Source of the DNA: Loripinus fragilis
Taxonomy: Eukaryota > Mollusca > Bivalvia > Lucinida > Lucinidae
Length of the DNA: 64,000 nt
NCBI GenBank assembly: GCA_964019695.1
Contig: CAXHUL010000492.1
Span: 1-64,000, forward strand
Reading direction: 5' to 3'
The notes under the pieces are model-generated. The model ran no database searches. It was not told where the DNA came from and worked only from the letters and a program-made list of their open reading frames with translations. The stretch's first letter is position 1. Each line of letters opens with the position of its first letter. Shown here one piece after another: positions 10,340 to 19,805 of the stretch. The position numbers and the translations under genes are program-made.

Positions 10340-10461
10340 CATTAGCAGTCAGCATCTTAGAAGCAGAACCATAAAATAGAAAGTCTATTATTGACAACTA
10401 TATCTCCGAATTGGAGTTCATGAACTACCTCTTTGCTAACCTGCTAGTTGCGTGGTTGTAA
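10340..10461 (-). mobile_element. TTACAACC element, deleted fragment B
   Basis: Left part (aagcagaaccataaaataga...tattattgaca) resembles the right end of copy A inverted; right part ends GCTAGTTGCGTGGTTGTAA, the left TIR inverted. The centre is missing, so this is an internally deleted copy. Confidence 0.65.
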
Positions 10462-12452
10462 GTTAATTTCAATTCGGAAGAATGGAAAAGTTCATGTGCA
10501 TTTTTGGGAGGGAAGCAAGAAAAATATTTTAAAAGACAAATTCATCATTATTGACCATTAGAACTAATTATTATTAGCACTAGATAATTTAAATGTCTGC
10601 ACATGCTCAGATCAGCCAGTGCAGGACACAGTCATATATGAGCATGTGTAGGTTGTTGACAGCAAATCAGGTTGGAGGTGCTCATTTTAAAAGGTTCATT
10701 TGTTTGTTAAGTAACCATAACTTTTTGTATACAGACGGGTTATACTCTTCTGAATAAACCCTTTGCCTGCTATGAAAAGGGCGCCTTGCATTTGCGCATT
10801 TTTTGCAATTAGCGATGATGTCTTTTGCGCACTTTTTTGCGATTTCAATTGCGCACTATTTTCACACCATAATCAGGATCAATTAGTGATTAGTGGCCCT
10901 AAAGCGATGACTTGTACGGGCAACTGTACAGGTGAAATGTGTTCTTAGTGAATTTTTTTCTAAGCTTTCTTCGTCTACAATGCCTGTGCAATGAAGTCAG
11001 TGACGTTTTCATTGATGAACGTTTAAATTTTGTAAAAAGTTCTTTCTTCAAATGTACAATATACATGACTTATGCAATGGATAATGTTAGACATAATTTA
11101 ACCTTTTGAACCTACCACCATTTCACCGTTCAGATAGACTTCCAAGTAGCCTCGAGAAGCTATCTCCTCAGTTGCCATCCAGTGCTGCAGATTTGACAAA
11201 GGTCAAGCAAAGTGGTGGTAGATCCAAACTATCAGAAGTTGGTGTTCATTACAAAAACAGCCAGAGTGTTTAGAAAATGGCTTAGAAGTAATTTGGTTAT
11301 CATTTTATGGAACCTACAGTATTTACTTAGAAGAGAAAAGAACTAATAAATGCAGAGAAATGTTTCATGTTCACTTAAACGAACAGTTCTACGCATCTCA
11401 TCCATCCATATTCATATTCAACGAGTTGTATCTAGCTGTTACGACTTTCAACTACCTTAATGACCCTGATTAATTTTAATGGGGTGTGAAAAAGGTGTGC
11501 AAATGATATGCAGAATCATGCACAAATGAAGGAATCAAAGTGCGTAAAAGCTATACTGAAGTGCACAAATGAAAAGCGCTGTATGAATAAAAAGTGCACC
11601 TGAAAATGCTGTCTGCTGCATGTAAATGCTTATTTCAGTGACTTATTTCGGCATACAGACAAAGAGTGTAGACCGATTCCAGGGTCCACACTGTTTGCTA
11701 GAAAGATATTTTGAAAGAACCAGAAGATGATACTTAGTTGCAATTAGCAGCTGAAGAGCCAATGTCGGTGCCGTAGCCAGAATGCCGAAAAAGTTACGCA
11801 CATCAAAGGGAGACTACTGGATCACCCAGTGGTTCTCTTCAATTGTGTCCCTTTTCCAAATGGGAACTTCTATTAAAGGAAATAATTTGCTCCCAGAGGG
11901 AGGGAATTCTTTCCTTTAAGAGCAGTTCCTTATGGTATGGAAAATTACTTTTACCACATTAAGTGACCTCCCGCGAATGTTACTATTTTTATTACCCAGG
12001 CGCGTAACTGCGTAATGGGAGCTAGGCCAATGAATAATGTAGTTGTCAGGCATTTTAATGTTCCATTGTAATATGCAGTGGATATTTCAGAAAAAATACT
12101 TGTTAGATAGGGGAAAGGATGATGTACGGTTAACCCATTTATGCCTAATTGAATTTTCCACCCTTATCAATTTGACCAGTCCATTTCCATTTTAAAGGTT
12201 GTTGGGCGCTATTTTTCATCTCTATTCAAATCTTGATAGAACATTCTGTTAGAAAACAGTGGACACCCTGATCAGACGCCGTGTAATGCTGCATCTGATC
12301 TGGGTCTGCACTGTTTGCCTATGTCCCACAAAAAGGATGTTTGGCTTATATGGGTAAAATTCAATTTTGTTTTAAGGTGTTTTTTCCAAAAGTGTGTAAA
12401 CTCTCCAGATACGAGAGCTACTTCAACATTGATATCATCGGTGTTTGAGCCA
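10462..12452. other. Intergenic, repeat-derived, no gene seen
   Basis: No coding exon recognised. The stretch at 11795-11960 (aaagggagactactgg ... taagagcagt) resembles 51845-51985. Stretches rich in TTGCGCA (10790-10860) and GTGCACAA-like words (11480-11600) look low-complexity. The 12265-12320 stretch holds a GATCAGACGC...CTGATCTGGG dispersed-repeat fragment. Confidence 0.5.
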
Positions 12453-13302
12453 TTACAACCATGCAACTACCTAGTTAGCAGTACTCATATGAAACATCTC
12501 AAGATAAGATGTCAGAAGCATACAATAGACTGTCAATTACTGTCATCCATGTGCATGCCAAACTACATGAAAACTTGTTCATTTCTACATGCTCATTTCA
12601 CTTAAACCTCGGACCCAGTATAAGCCCACTGGTCACTAACATACAGGTAAATGTATATATTGGAAATACGCTGTCGAGGCTGTGCTTTCAAAATTGAAGT
12701 ATGTAAAAGATTCAACAATCATATCTCCATTATTTCTCTGCATATCTTTGATTTTTCTTCAAAAACCAATGGTTCAATATACTATCTTTAAGACTGTTTT
12801 GTTATATTTATTGAAAGTTTATCTGTCTTTATGAACAACAGCAAGAAACCTAGGTACCCTTTTTAGCTATTTTCGGCACTTTGAGCCGAAAATCGTCAGA
12901 AATCAACCTTAAAAGATGATAAAGCTTCAATTTTATTTGCTGTTACTTGTAATATTTCAACTTCGCATACCCGGAATAACTTCTTATAATCTTGAGTGTG
13001 TTCAGAATCAATTGTATTGGCTCTAGCACTTTGAAAATGTGCTAAAATAAAGCCACAACAACAGAACTTTATACTTCCGTCAGTGAACAGTCTGTTTAAA
13101 CTGGGTCAGAGAAACTATTTGGAAATTTACACTTGTCAAGTATCATGTCCATTGTCTTTGCCTCTTTTAAACATCCCAATCTGTCAATCAGTATTAAAAT
13201 GCCTGTAGCACTAATGCAAATTGTTTATACTTGTGTGACAGCTATATCTCCAAATTCGAGTTCATGAACTACCTTACTAACCTGGTAGTTACATGGTTGT
13301 AA
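12453..13302 (-). mobile_element. TTACAACC element, copy C with internal insert
   Basis: TTACAACCATGCAACTA at the left and TAGTTACATGGTTGTAA at the right. Internal blocks match the inverse of copy A (AAGATAAG.TGTCAGAAGCAT; CTTTTAAACATCCCAATCTG). About 500 bp of unrelated sequence (roughly 12605-13110) interrupts it. Confidence 0.75.
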
Positions 13303-13429
13303 AGGTATACATTTATAACTGTGGGTGGTATTTAATAAGCAGTGCTTATTGTCCCTTTTCCATTAATACTGAAATACATGTACCATTAATTACTGATTTT
13401 ATTGAGAATGCTGAAATTTTATCATTTAT

Positions 13430-14220
13430 AGGTTACTTTGATAATGCTAGAATTAGAACTTTTACCCATTATGGTGTTAATGCTGGTATTAGAACACTTT
13501 ACTAATTATGTTGTTAATGCTGGTATTAGAAAATTTTACTGATTATTTTGTTAATGCTGGGATTAGAACATTTTACTGATTATGTTGTTAATGCTGGGAT
13601 TAGAACATTTTACTGATGATGTTGTTAATGCTGGGATTAGAACATTTTACTGATGATGTTGTTAATGCCGGGATTAGAACATTTTACTGATTATGTTGTT
13701 AATGCCAGGATTAGAACATTCAACTGATTATGTTGTTAATGCTGGGATTAGAACATTTTACTCTGTATGTTGTTGCTGGTATTATAACATTTTACTCTAT
13801 GTGGGCCTTGTCGCGAGAAAACCTGTCTTCGGGGTGTCCGACAAAGCGAGTTTCAAACCAGTCTCCTCAGCTACTGAGACTAGCTAGAAAATTGAAATTT
13901 CACCTGCAGCAAATTTACATATGATGCTTTCTAAAAATTGAATAACAAAAGCGCTGATCAGACTGTGCGTATGTGCAGGCTGGTCTGCGCCTGTGTTGTT
14001 GGCAAACTCCCGAAAGACAGGTTTTCTCGTACCGAGGCCCCTATGTTGTTAAAATAAATGCTGGTATGTGTATTAGAACATTTTACTGATGATGTTGTTA
14101 ATGCTGATAATAGAACATAATGCTAATGATCTATCAATTATGTTAATTATGCTGAAGTTAGATTATTTACTGATTTTGTTATTGATAGTGGAATTCGAAC
14201 ATTTACTGATTATTTTGCTT
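13430..14220 (+). repeat. 37-bp minisatellite, interrupted by a MITE
   Basis: The unit TTGTTAATGCTGGGATTAGA + ACATTTTACTGATTATG repeats about ten times from 13430 to 13800 at 37-bp spacing. It resumes in degenerate form at about 14042-14220 after an inserted element (13803-14041). Because 37 is not a multiple of 3, short reading frames across it are not conserved peptides. Confidence 0.85.
13803..14041. mobile_element. 239-bp MITE inside the minisatellite
   Basis: The left arm GGGCCTTGTCGCGAGAAAAC and right arm GTTTTCTCGTACCGAGGCCCC are inverted, continuing inward through CTGTCTTCGGG/CCCGAAAGACAG. The element is flanked by a direct TATGT on each side (13798-13802, 14042-14046), a 5-bp target duplication. 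No coding potential. It contains a GATCAGACTGTGCGTATGTG dispersed-repeat word. Confidence 0.8.
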
Positions 14221-14520
14221 TGTGCATTTTTGATTGGTAAATTTTCCCATTCATGCATTTCATTCTATTGAACATTTGAGCTGCAATACGATAAACCAAC
14301 TAAATGAGGGTGCAGCCAGGGAAGACTCAGATCAGCTTTGGCATCTGTCCAGTCTGATCAGATTCTTCATTCAGAGCTCAAAGAGTAGTTAAGGACCCAA
14401 GCTTTCTTCATTCCCACAGTAAAGACTGGGGATTTTCTGCCAATCTCTAATTTGGCCCCATTCCCAATCGATACTAGCCACCCTTTTCCCCAATACCATG
14501 TCTGATTTTCCCAATTAAGG

Positions 14521-14526
<6 letters not shown>

Positions 14527-14557
<31 letters not shown>
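14527..14557 (+). repeat. Poly-A tract
   Basis: An uninterrupted run of about 30 A follows ggaaagt. It could be a retroposed tail, but nothing recognisable lies just upstream. Confidence 0.8.
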
Positions 14558-14559
<2 letters not shown>

Positions 14560-14610
14560 AGAGACCACTACTACTTATGAGAAACAATGACCCATATCAG
14601 AATGATACTT

Positions 14611-14880
14611 TAACAAGTACAAGTACAAGTACAAAACTTTATTCAGAAAACATTCTCAGGCTACACGCAGGTAGCATATGAGAAAAAGGAAGAACAGTAA
14701 GGTAATACATGGTGACATATTCATAATAACATGTATCTGTGTCCTGGTAATTTGGTTTGATCCAACAGTGGAATGTCATGTCGGGGCGCTCCGGTGGATG
14801 CGATCCGATATGGCATTTCAGTTTGAATACCTAGAAATCAGAGTGTAGATAGGTTGTTCAAACTCTGTACGGGGTGGAGT
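14611..14880 (-). mobile_element. LINE 3' end with TACTTG tail (truncated)
   Basis: On the - strand the sequence reads ...TGAATAAAGTTTTGTACTTG followed by repeats of TACTTG. A polyadenylation signal followed by a short tandem tail is typical of 5'-truncated non-LTR retrotransposon ends. No reverse transcriptase sequence is visible, so the left limit is approximate. Confidence 0.55.
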
Positions 14881-14934
14881 GTACAGTTTTGAAAAGTATT
14901 GTTGTTATTATTTTTTTATATTAAAGCAGGACTT

Positions 14935-15115
14935 TAGTTAAGAGTGCGTGATGAAAAGTTATTTTTCCTACCTCTCAACCAAAACATATGTTGTGGGTAC
15001 TCAAAAGAACCGTCTCAATGAGACGGTTCTTTTGAGCACACAAAACATATGTTAAAATTGGTGGGTTAAAAAATATTTACAATTTTCCGCTGAAAAATTT
15101 TGTTTATCTAAATCA
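14935..15115 (+). repeat. Hairpin repeat family 1, best-preserved copy
   Basis: The core 14984-15053 reads ACATATGTTGTGGGTAC, arm TCAAAAGAACCGTCTC, loop AAT, arm GAGACGGTTCTTTTGA, then AAAACATATGTT. The central 16-bp arms are perfectly complementary. Flanks match 666-845 closely. Confidence 0.85.
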
Positions 15116-15129
15116 ATGTAAAAAAGAAC

Positions 15130-15689
15130 AACAATAAATAATGCGGTTGCGATTTTAAGCAGACATGTATCACGTGCTTTCCACGCCTACCGCTTTCGGT
15201 TGGTCAGTTTGCTATGAATAGTTTTAGTGTTGATTGACATGTTTACCAATGACAGTTTCGGAACTTCACGTGAAAAGCAAGTTTCGGGAGTGTGTCAAAT
15301 CTATGACAAGGTCTAAAAGTAAATAAGGTAGTTTCACCATTCATGGATATTTCATAGCAAAACAAGGTGAGTAAAAAGAGTTTTTTTTGTTTTTGTTGGT
15401 TTAGTATTCATCCCGGTCGATCTAATGTCACCTGGATAAGCTTGCGCAATAGTGTACATTAGTCGTAATACACACTAGTCGCGGCAATCATTGCAGGCGT
15501 TGTGTGCGGTCATAGTTTCGGCATATGGCGATTATCACGGCCAGGGGAGCGGGTGCGTTTGGATACCTACAGCCCCACCTGTAAGGATATGCATGGCATA
15601 CCCCAGCAGATCGGGCTTTGAGGTATCTGTGTTTTAGATCTATGGACTTAGAACAATCTAAGCGAACCTTGTATGCGTAAAATATCTTT
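15130..15689. other. Unassigned, relatively GC-richer stretch
   Basis: No coding sequence recognised. A GTGAGT donor-like site at 15367 after caaaacaag and two CACGTG-like words (15170, 15268) are present, but nothing supports a first exon beyond that. Confidence 0.3.
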
Positions 15690-16045
15690 TTGGTCGCTCA
15701 AAAGAACCGTCTCGTTGAGAGCCTCAAAAGAATCGTCTCACCGAGACAGTTCATTTGAGACATTGTGCTAATTTTAGTATATTTTTACTCTGACCCGGAT
15801 TGACTCGAGACTTTTAGAAACGTATCGAGAGTAACGACAATGGAGATAATTCTAAGACCTAGAAATAATTCAAATATGTACAAACGTGTATTCCTTAGTA
15901 GTAAATGTTGATCAGTCGAAACTAAGGATTAGGCCAGCATTTTTTAGCGAAAACTTCGTCGTTCGTATTCATATCCAGTTTTTGGGTGCTCAAAAGGACC
16001 GTCTCATTAAGAGAACTATCTCGATGAGGTGGCCCTTTTGTGCAC
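15690..16045. repeat. Degenerate family 1 hairpins
   Basis: Two partial hairpin cores at about 15695-15765 and 15977-16047 keep GGTGCTCAAAAG-like and CCGTCTC words with rearranged arms. The sequence between shows no gene. Confidence 0.55.
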
Positions 16046-16140
16046 ACAGGACGTGTGTATATTTATATATAGAGTAAGCATATTTAAACGTACTCTTATT
16101 AGTTTCTACGTAATCTGTGTTTATGGCTTAAATTTACATA

Positions 16141-16143
16141 CAT

Positions 16144-16202
<59 letters not shown>

Positions 16203-16203
16203 T
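16141..16203 (+). repeat. (TTTA)n microsatellite, LINE 3' tail
   Basis: About 15 copies of TTTA on the + strand, read as (TAAA)n on the - strand. It lies directly after the 3' end of the - strand LINE and is best seen as its tail. Confidence 0.85.
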
Positions 16204-16265
16204 CTATCTATTCTGTGATATTCGCTGTGTGAGCAATTGAGGTTTTCACTATAGGGTTGATCTAA

Positions 16266-19200
16266 TTAATTTATTATAGTCATGATATGTTTTAGAAATT
16301 TAGACAAGTTCATGAGAGTGTTTTTGTTTCTGGACTGCATTAGTTGTTTAAGTTTTAGGATATTTGGTCTATTGTAATAGTACGGCTTTATAAGGTGGGT
16401 TCTTTCATTTGAAAAAGCTGGGCAAGTAAATAAATAGTGAAACTCATCTCCAATTTCGTTTTTGTCACATGCTTGGCATTTTCTGTCTTCGTACGGTATA
16501 TTTTCCCAGCGACCCTTCTCAACAGGGAGTTTATGGTTGGCTGTCCTGAATCTTAAGATAGGTACATAAATACTCTTAAAGCTATTTTTCAAATAATATT
16601 CCATAATAATGTCTTCTTTGTAAATGCTATAATTCCTTCCCTTATTAGATTCTTGTAGTTTTGAGTTCCAGTTTTGTATATGTTGGTCTTTTAATGTTTG
16701 TACTATTAAATTTTTAGTTGAGTTTGGGTTAAATATTTGTTGTTGGTAGAATAGGTGCGGCTTTCCTACGGAGGTTAAAATATCTTTGATGTAGTTCAAC
16801 CATTTACTGTTAGTTCGCCCAAGCAGTGTTTCATTATAAAGGATATTGTATAATGTCTTGGAAATTTTATTATTTGGGCTGTTGATAAGAGAAATCCAAT
16901 ACCCAATCGCTCTTGACTTTATATTAATATCCAAAGTGTGTCTACCTAATTCTGCGTGGAGCATGTAAATTGGTGTGCTTTTTCGTAGACTTGTTATGTT
17001 TCTTAGGAATTGGTTATGCACAGTTTCTAGTAATTGTGTATTTTGGAAGCACCAAACTTCACAGCCATAAAGTAAAATTGGGGTAATGGTATGGTCAAAA
17101 AGGTATATCTGCAGGTCGATGGGTAAGTTCAAGTGTCTGATTTTCCTATAAAGTATATGAAGGGCCTTTTTAGAGTGTTCGACATTGTGCTTTATTGTTT
17201 TATGGAAGCTTCTGCTTTTTGAAAATACTACTCCTAAATATTTAAATTCGTCACATATTGTTATTACTGTTTCATTAAGCTTAAATTGAAGACGATCAGT
17301 ATTTCTTATGCCAAAAATCATTATTTTAGTTTTGTCAAAATTAATATTTAGTTTCCACCGATCTGAGTATTCGTAAAAACAATCTAGATTATGTTGGAAT
17401 GATTCAGGGTCAGTTCCAAAAATGACTGTATCGTCTGCATACAAAAGTACTAGAAGTTTGAAATAAACAGTTAATTGGTCATCCTGCAGAGTAAGATTTA
17501 TGCCTGAACAGTTTTGCTGTACAAGAAATTCTTCAAGGTCGTTCAAAAATATGGCAAAAAGGACAGGGGATAAGTTTTCGCCTTGTCTTAGACCAAGGAA
17601 GCTATTGAAAAACACTGATTGATTACCATTATGTGACACACAGGATTTGATGTTTTTGTACAAATTGAAAATAACATTAAATATTTTCCCATTTATGCCG
17701 TTTCCTAACATTTTCATCCAAAGTCCTATTCTCCAAACTGAGTCGAATGCCTTTCGAAAGTCGATAAAACAACAGTATAGCTTTTTATTTTTTGCTTTCA
17801 GTAATTCTATAAGTGCATATAAAGAGAAAATATGGTCGAACGTTGAGTACCCAGCCCTGAATCCAGCTTGGTTTTCTTTTAAAATTTCATATGAAGTGAG
17901 GTAGTTGTATAGTCTTTGATTTAGTACAGCTGTAAAAAGCTTTCCAAAGCAACTTAAAATTGTGATAGGCCGATAGTTTTCAGGTTTTAGGGGGTCACCA
18001 TTTTTCTTATAAATAGGGCGTATAATACCTTCTAGCCAGGTGTCAGGGATTATGCCAGTGTCAAATATTAAATTGAAATATGAAACATATATGGGGAGCA
18101 TCAGATTTGCGGTTGTTTTCAAGTATTCATTTATTATCCTGTCGTTGGCGGAACTTTTGTTGTTTTTTAATGAATTAATACATTTTAATATTTCCCCCTC
18201 AGTTATTGATGAATTTAATAGTTCTTCGTCGTCTGAATTGTCTAAAGTAAATTCTTCTGAAAACTGATTATCTTCTGTTTCGTTAGTTGTGTTTAATGTT
18301 TTAAAATAATCGTAAAGTGTGTCAAGACTGATTGTTGTATCTTCTTGCTTTTTGTTTATACTATTTATTACTTTCCAGAAATCTTTTGGTGATTTACTCT
18401 TCAAATTTCTCAGTTTCTTTTGTGCTGCTCGTTTATGTTTGTTTATGTGTAGGTTAAGTGTGCGTTTGTATGCAGTGCTTTGTTGTTTTAAGTTGGCCTT
18501 GTTAGTATGAGAGCGATTCAGATTATGGATCCTTCTTGCAATGTGGTATTTTTTTCGCGCGTTTTGGCAGTTGATTCCAAACCAAGGTTTGTGCTTTCTA
18601 TCATTTTTGGGGTTTATGGCTAGTTGTTCGATGGGGTATGTTTTATCGCTAGATTCAGAAAATAAGGCTGATATGTCAGAACTTATACTGTTAATAGTTT
18701 CTTTATTAACATTATTTATATTTGCCTTTAAAGTTTCTATGTTTGTATTAATATTATCTAATTTAGAGCGGTCAATGTTGTTAATGAAGTTGTTGCTCTT
18801 GTTTTGGTTCCATTTTGGCCTTTTATTTCTTATAACTTTCGGTTTTGAGTTCATAGTGCTGCGTTTTTTATACTTGAATTTAAGTACTGTAGATAATAAT
18901 GAGTGGCCATCACTATAGAGACAGTCTTGTTCAGATATGCTGAAGTCTTCAATGAAGCTAAGACAATTAACAGATGCTATTGAGTAATCTATGACAGACG
19001 TTTCTCTAAACGTAAATTCGCCTGCACATTTGTCTTTTCCGCATCTACCATTTAAAATGATTAAGTTATTGGTTTTGCAAATTTCAAGCAGTTTGTTGCC
19101 TTCATTATTAATTATTTTATCTTTTGAGTTGCGCTGTTTAGACAGACCTTGCTCCATCAATGCAGGTGAAACGTCAAAGGGGTCATTTAAATCGAGGTCG

Positions 19201-19802
19201 ATCTCAAGACGGTCTCGAAGAAAATCACTAGCATCAATATAATCTTGGGCCGAGCCAACTCTTGCGTTAAAGTCTCCCATGAGGAAGACGTATTTGTGCA
19301 AAACGCATGCGTTAATAATTTCTATTTCAAAAATGTCAGTTTCATCTGCATTTTTAAAGCGAGAGTCTGCTGGGGGAACATAAACAGCACCAAAATAGAT
19401 GTCTTCGTCAGTTTTAAAGAGCGACCTTTCTAATTTGAACCACATAATATAGTCTGAGTCAGATTCTACCACTGAAACATAGGGACCAAGTGATTGCTTT
19501 ACGAAAACACCAAGGCCTCCGCTTTTGCGACGGTAGGTCTGTTTTCTGCACTGGGAAAGAAAGTTATAGCCTTCCACGTCAATTATATCGATTGGATCTA
19601 ATTTAGTTTCGCTGACACAGAATATATCAAAATTTTCGATAAGGATACAGAATTCTGGGACTTCTATTTTACGTTTTAGGCCACACACGTTCAACGAACC
19701 ACATATAATGTTATTCTTGATCTTTTTATAGGCATCGTCACTACTGTTTGTATTAGGGCTACTACATCGTTCATGTATAGCAACTGGACACTCCGTTGGC
19801 TC
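16266..19802 (-). CDS. LINE ORF2: AP endonuclease-reverse transcriptase
   Basis: The frame is open for 1,178 codons after the ORF1 stop; numbering below starts at the TTG (19694) of LNVCGLKRK. An APE-type endonuclease spans residues 1-265, with SETK (Glu 29), GDFNARVG (Asp 141) and SDGHS (Asp 262, His 264). The reverse transcriptase follows at about 555-820: YRPITILSCFGKL, QAGFRAGYSTFDHIF, FIDFRKAFDSVW, LGLRQGENLSPVLF, the catalytic YADD (752-755) and the KTKIMIFG thumb region. Near the C-terminus a Cys-X2-Cys-X10-His-X4-Cys motif (1073-1092) gives the usual zinc knuckle. It nicks target DNA and copies the element RNA by target-primed reverse transcription. No in-frame ATG precedes the endonuclease; the first Met codon is at residue 84, inside the domain. 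The frame is continuous with ORF1 through a TAG. Confidence 0.93.
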   Translation of the reverse strand, partial: EPTECPVAIHERCSSPNTNSSDDAYKKIKNNIICGSLNVCGLKRKIEVPEFCILIENFDIFCVSETKLDPIDIIDVEGYNFLSQCRKQTYRRKSGGLGVFVKQSLGPYVSVVESDSDYIMWFKLERSLFKTDEDIYFGAVYVPPADSRFKNADETDIFEIEIINACVLHKYVFLMGDFNARVGSAQDYIDASDFLRDRLEIDLDLNDPFDVSPALMEQGLSKQRNSKDKIINNEGNKLLEICKTNNLIILNGRCGKDKCAGEFTFRETSVIDYSIASVNCLSFIEDFSISEQDCLYSDGHSLLSTVLKFKYKKRSTMNSKPKVIRNKRPKWNQNKSNNFINNIDRSKLDNINTNIETLKANINNVNKETINSISSDISALFSESSDKTYPIEQLAINPKNDRKHKPWFGINCQNARKKYHIARRIHNLNRSHTNKANLKQQSTAYKRTLNLHINKHKRAAQKKLRNLKSKSPKDFWKVINSINKKQEDTTISLDTLYDYFKTLNTTNETEDNQFSEEFTLDNSDDEELLNSSITEGEILKCINSLKNNKSSANDRIINEYLKTTANLMLPIYVSYFNLIFDTGIIPDTWLEGIIRPIYKKNGDPLKPENYRPITILSCFGKLFTAVLNQRLYNYLTSYEILKENQAGFRAGYSTFDHIFSLYALIELLKAKNKKLYCCFIDFRKAFDSVWRIGLWMKMLGNGINGKIFNVIFNLYKNIKSCVSHNGNQSVFFNSFLGLRQGENLSPVLFAIFLNDLEEFLVQQNCSGINLTLQDDQLTVYFKLLVLLYADDTVIFGTDPESFQHNLDCFYEYSDRWKLNINFDKTKIMIFGIRNTDRLQFKLNETVITICDEFKYLGVVFSKSRSFHKTIKHNVEHSKKALHILYRKIRHLNLPIDLQIYLFDHTITPILLYGCEVWCFQNTQLLETVHNQFLRNITSLRKSTPIYMLHAELGRHTLDINIKSRAIGYWISLINSPNNKISKTLYNILYNETLLGRTNSKWLNYIKDILTSVGKPHLFYQQQIFNPNSTKNLIVQTLKDQHIQNWNSKLQESNKGRNYSIYKEDIIMEYYLKNSFKSIYVPILRFRTANHKLPVEKGRWENIPYEDRKCQACDKNEIGDEFHYLFTCPAFSNERTHLIKPYYYNRPNILKLKQLMQSRNKNTLMNLSKFLKHIMTIIN

Positions 19803-19805
19803 CTA
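19803..19805 (-). other. In-frame TAG joining ORF1 to ORF2
   Basis: On the - strand, GTT TAG GAG CCA ACG: the ORF1 stop is followed, without frame change, by an open frame leading into the endonuclease (36 codons from TAG to the TTG at 19694). No ATG occurs in those codons. Candidate stop-codon readthrough site, or a nonsense mutation in a formerly single ORF. Confidence 0.7.

Noticed and set aside
13430..13799. CRISPR-like regular repeats
   Set aside because: The 37-bp units are contiguous with no unique spacers, and the genome is metazoan.
16029..16232. A + strand ORF ending in repeated FIYL residues
   Set aside because: It is a translation of the (TTTA)n microsatellite.
17647..19433. + strand frames of 60-125 codons across the LINE
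   Set aside because: They are antisense to the intact ORF2, which has clear APE and RT motifs.
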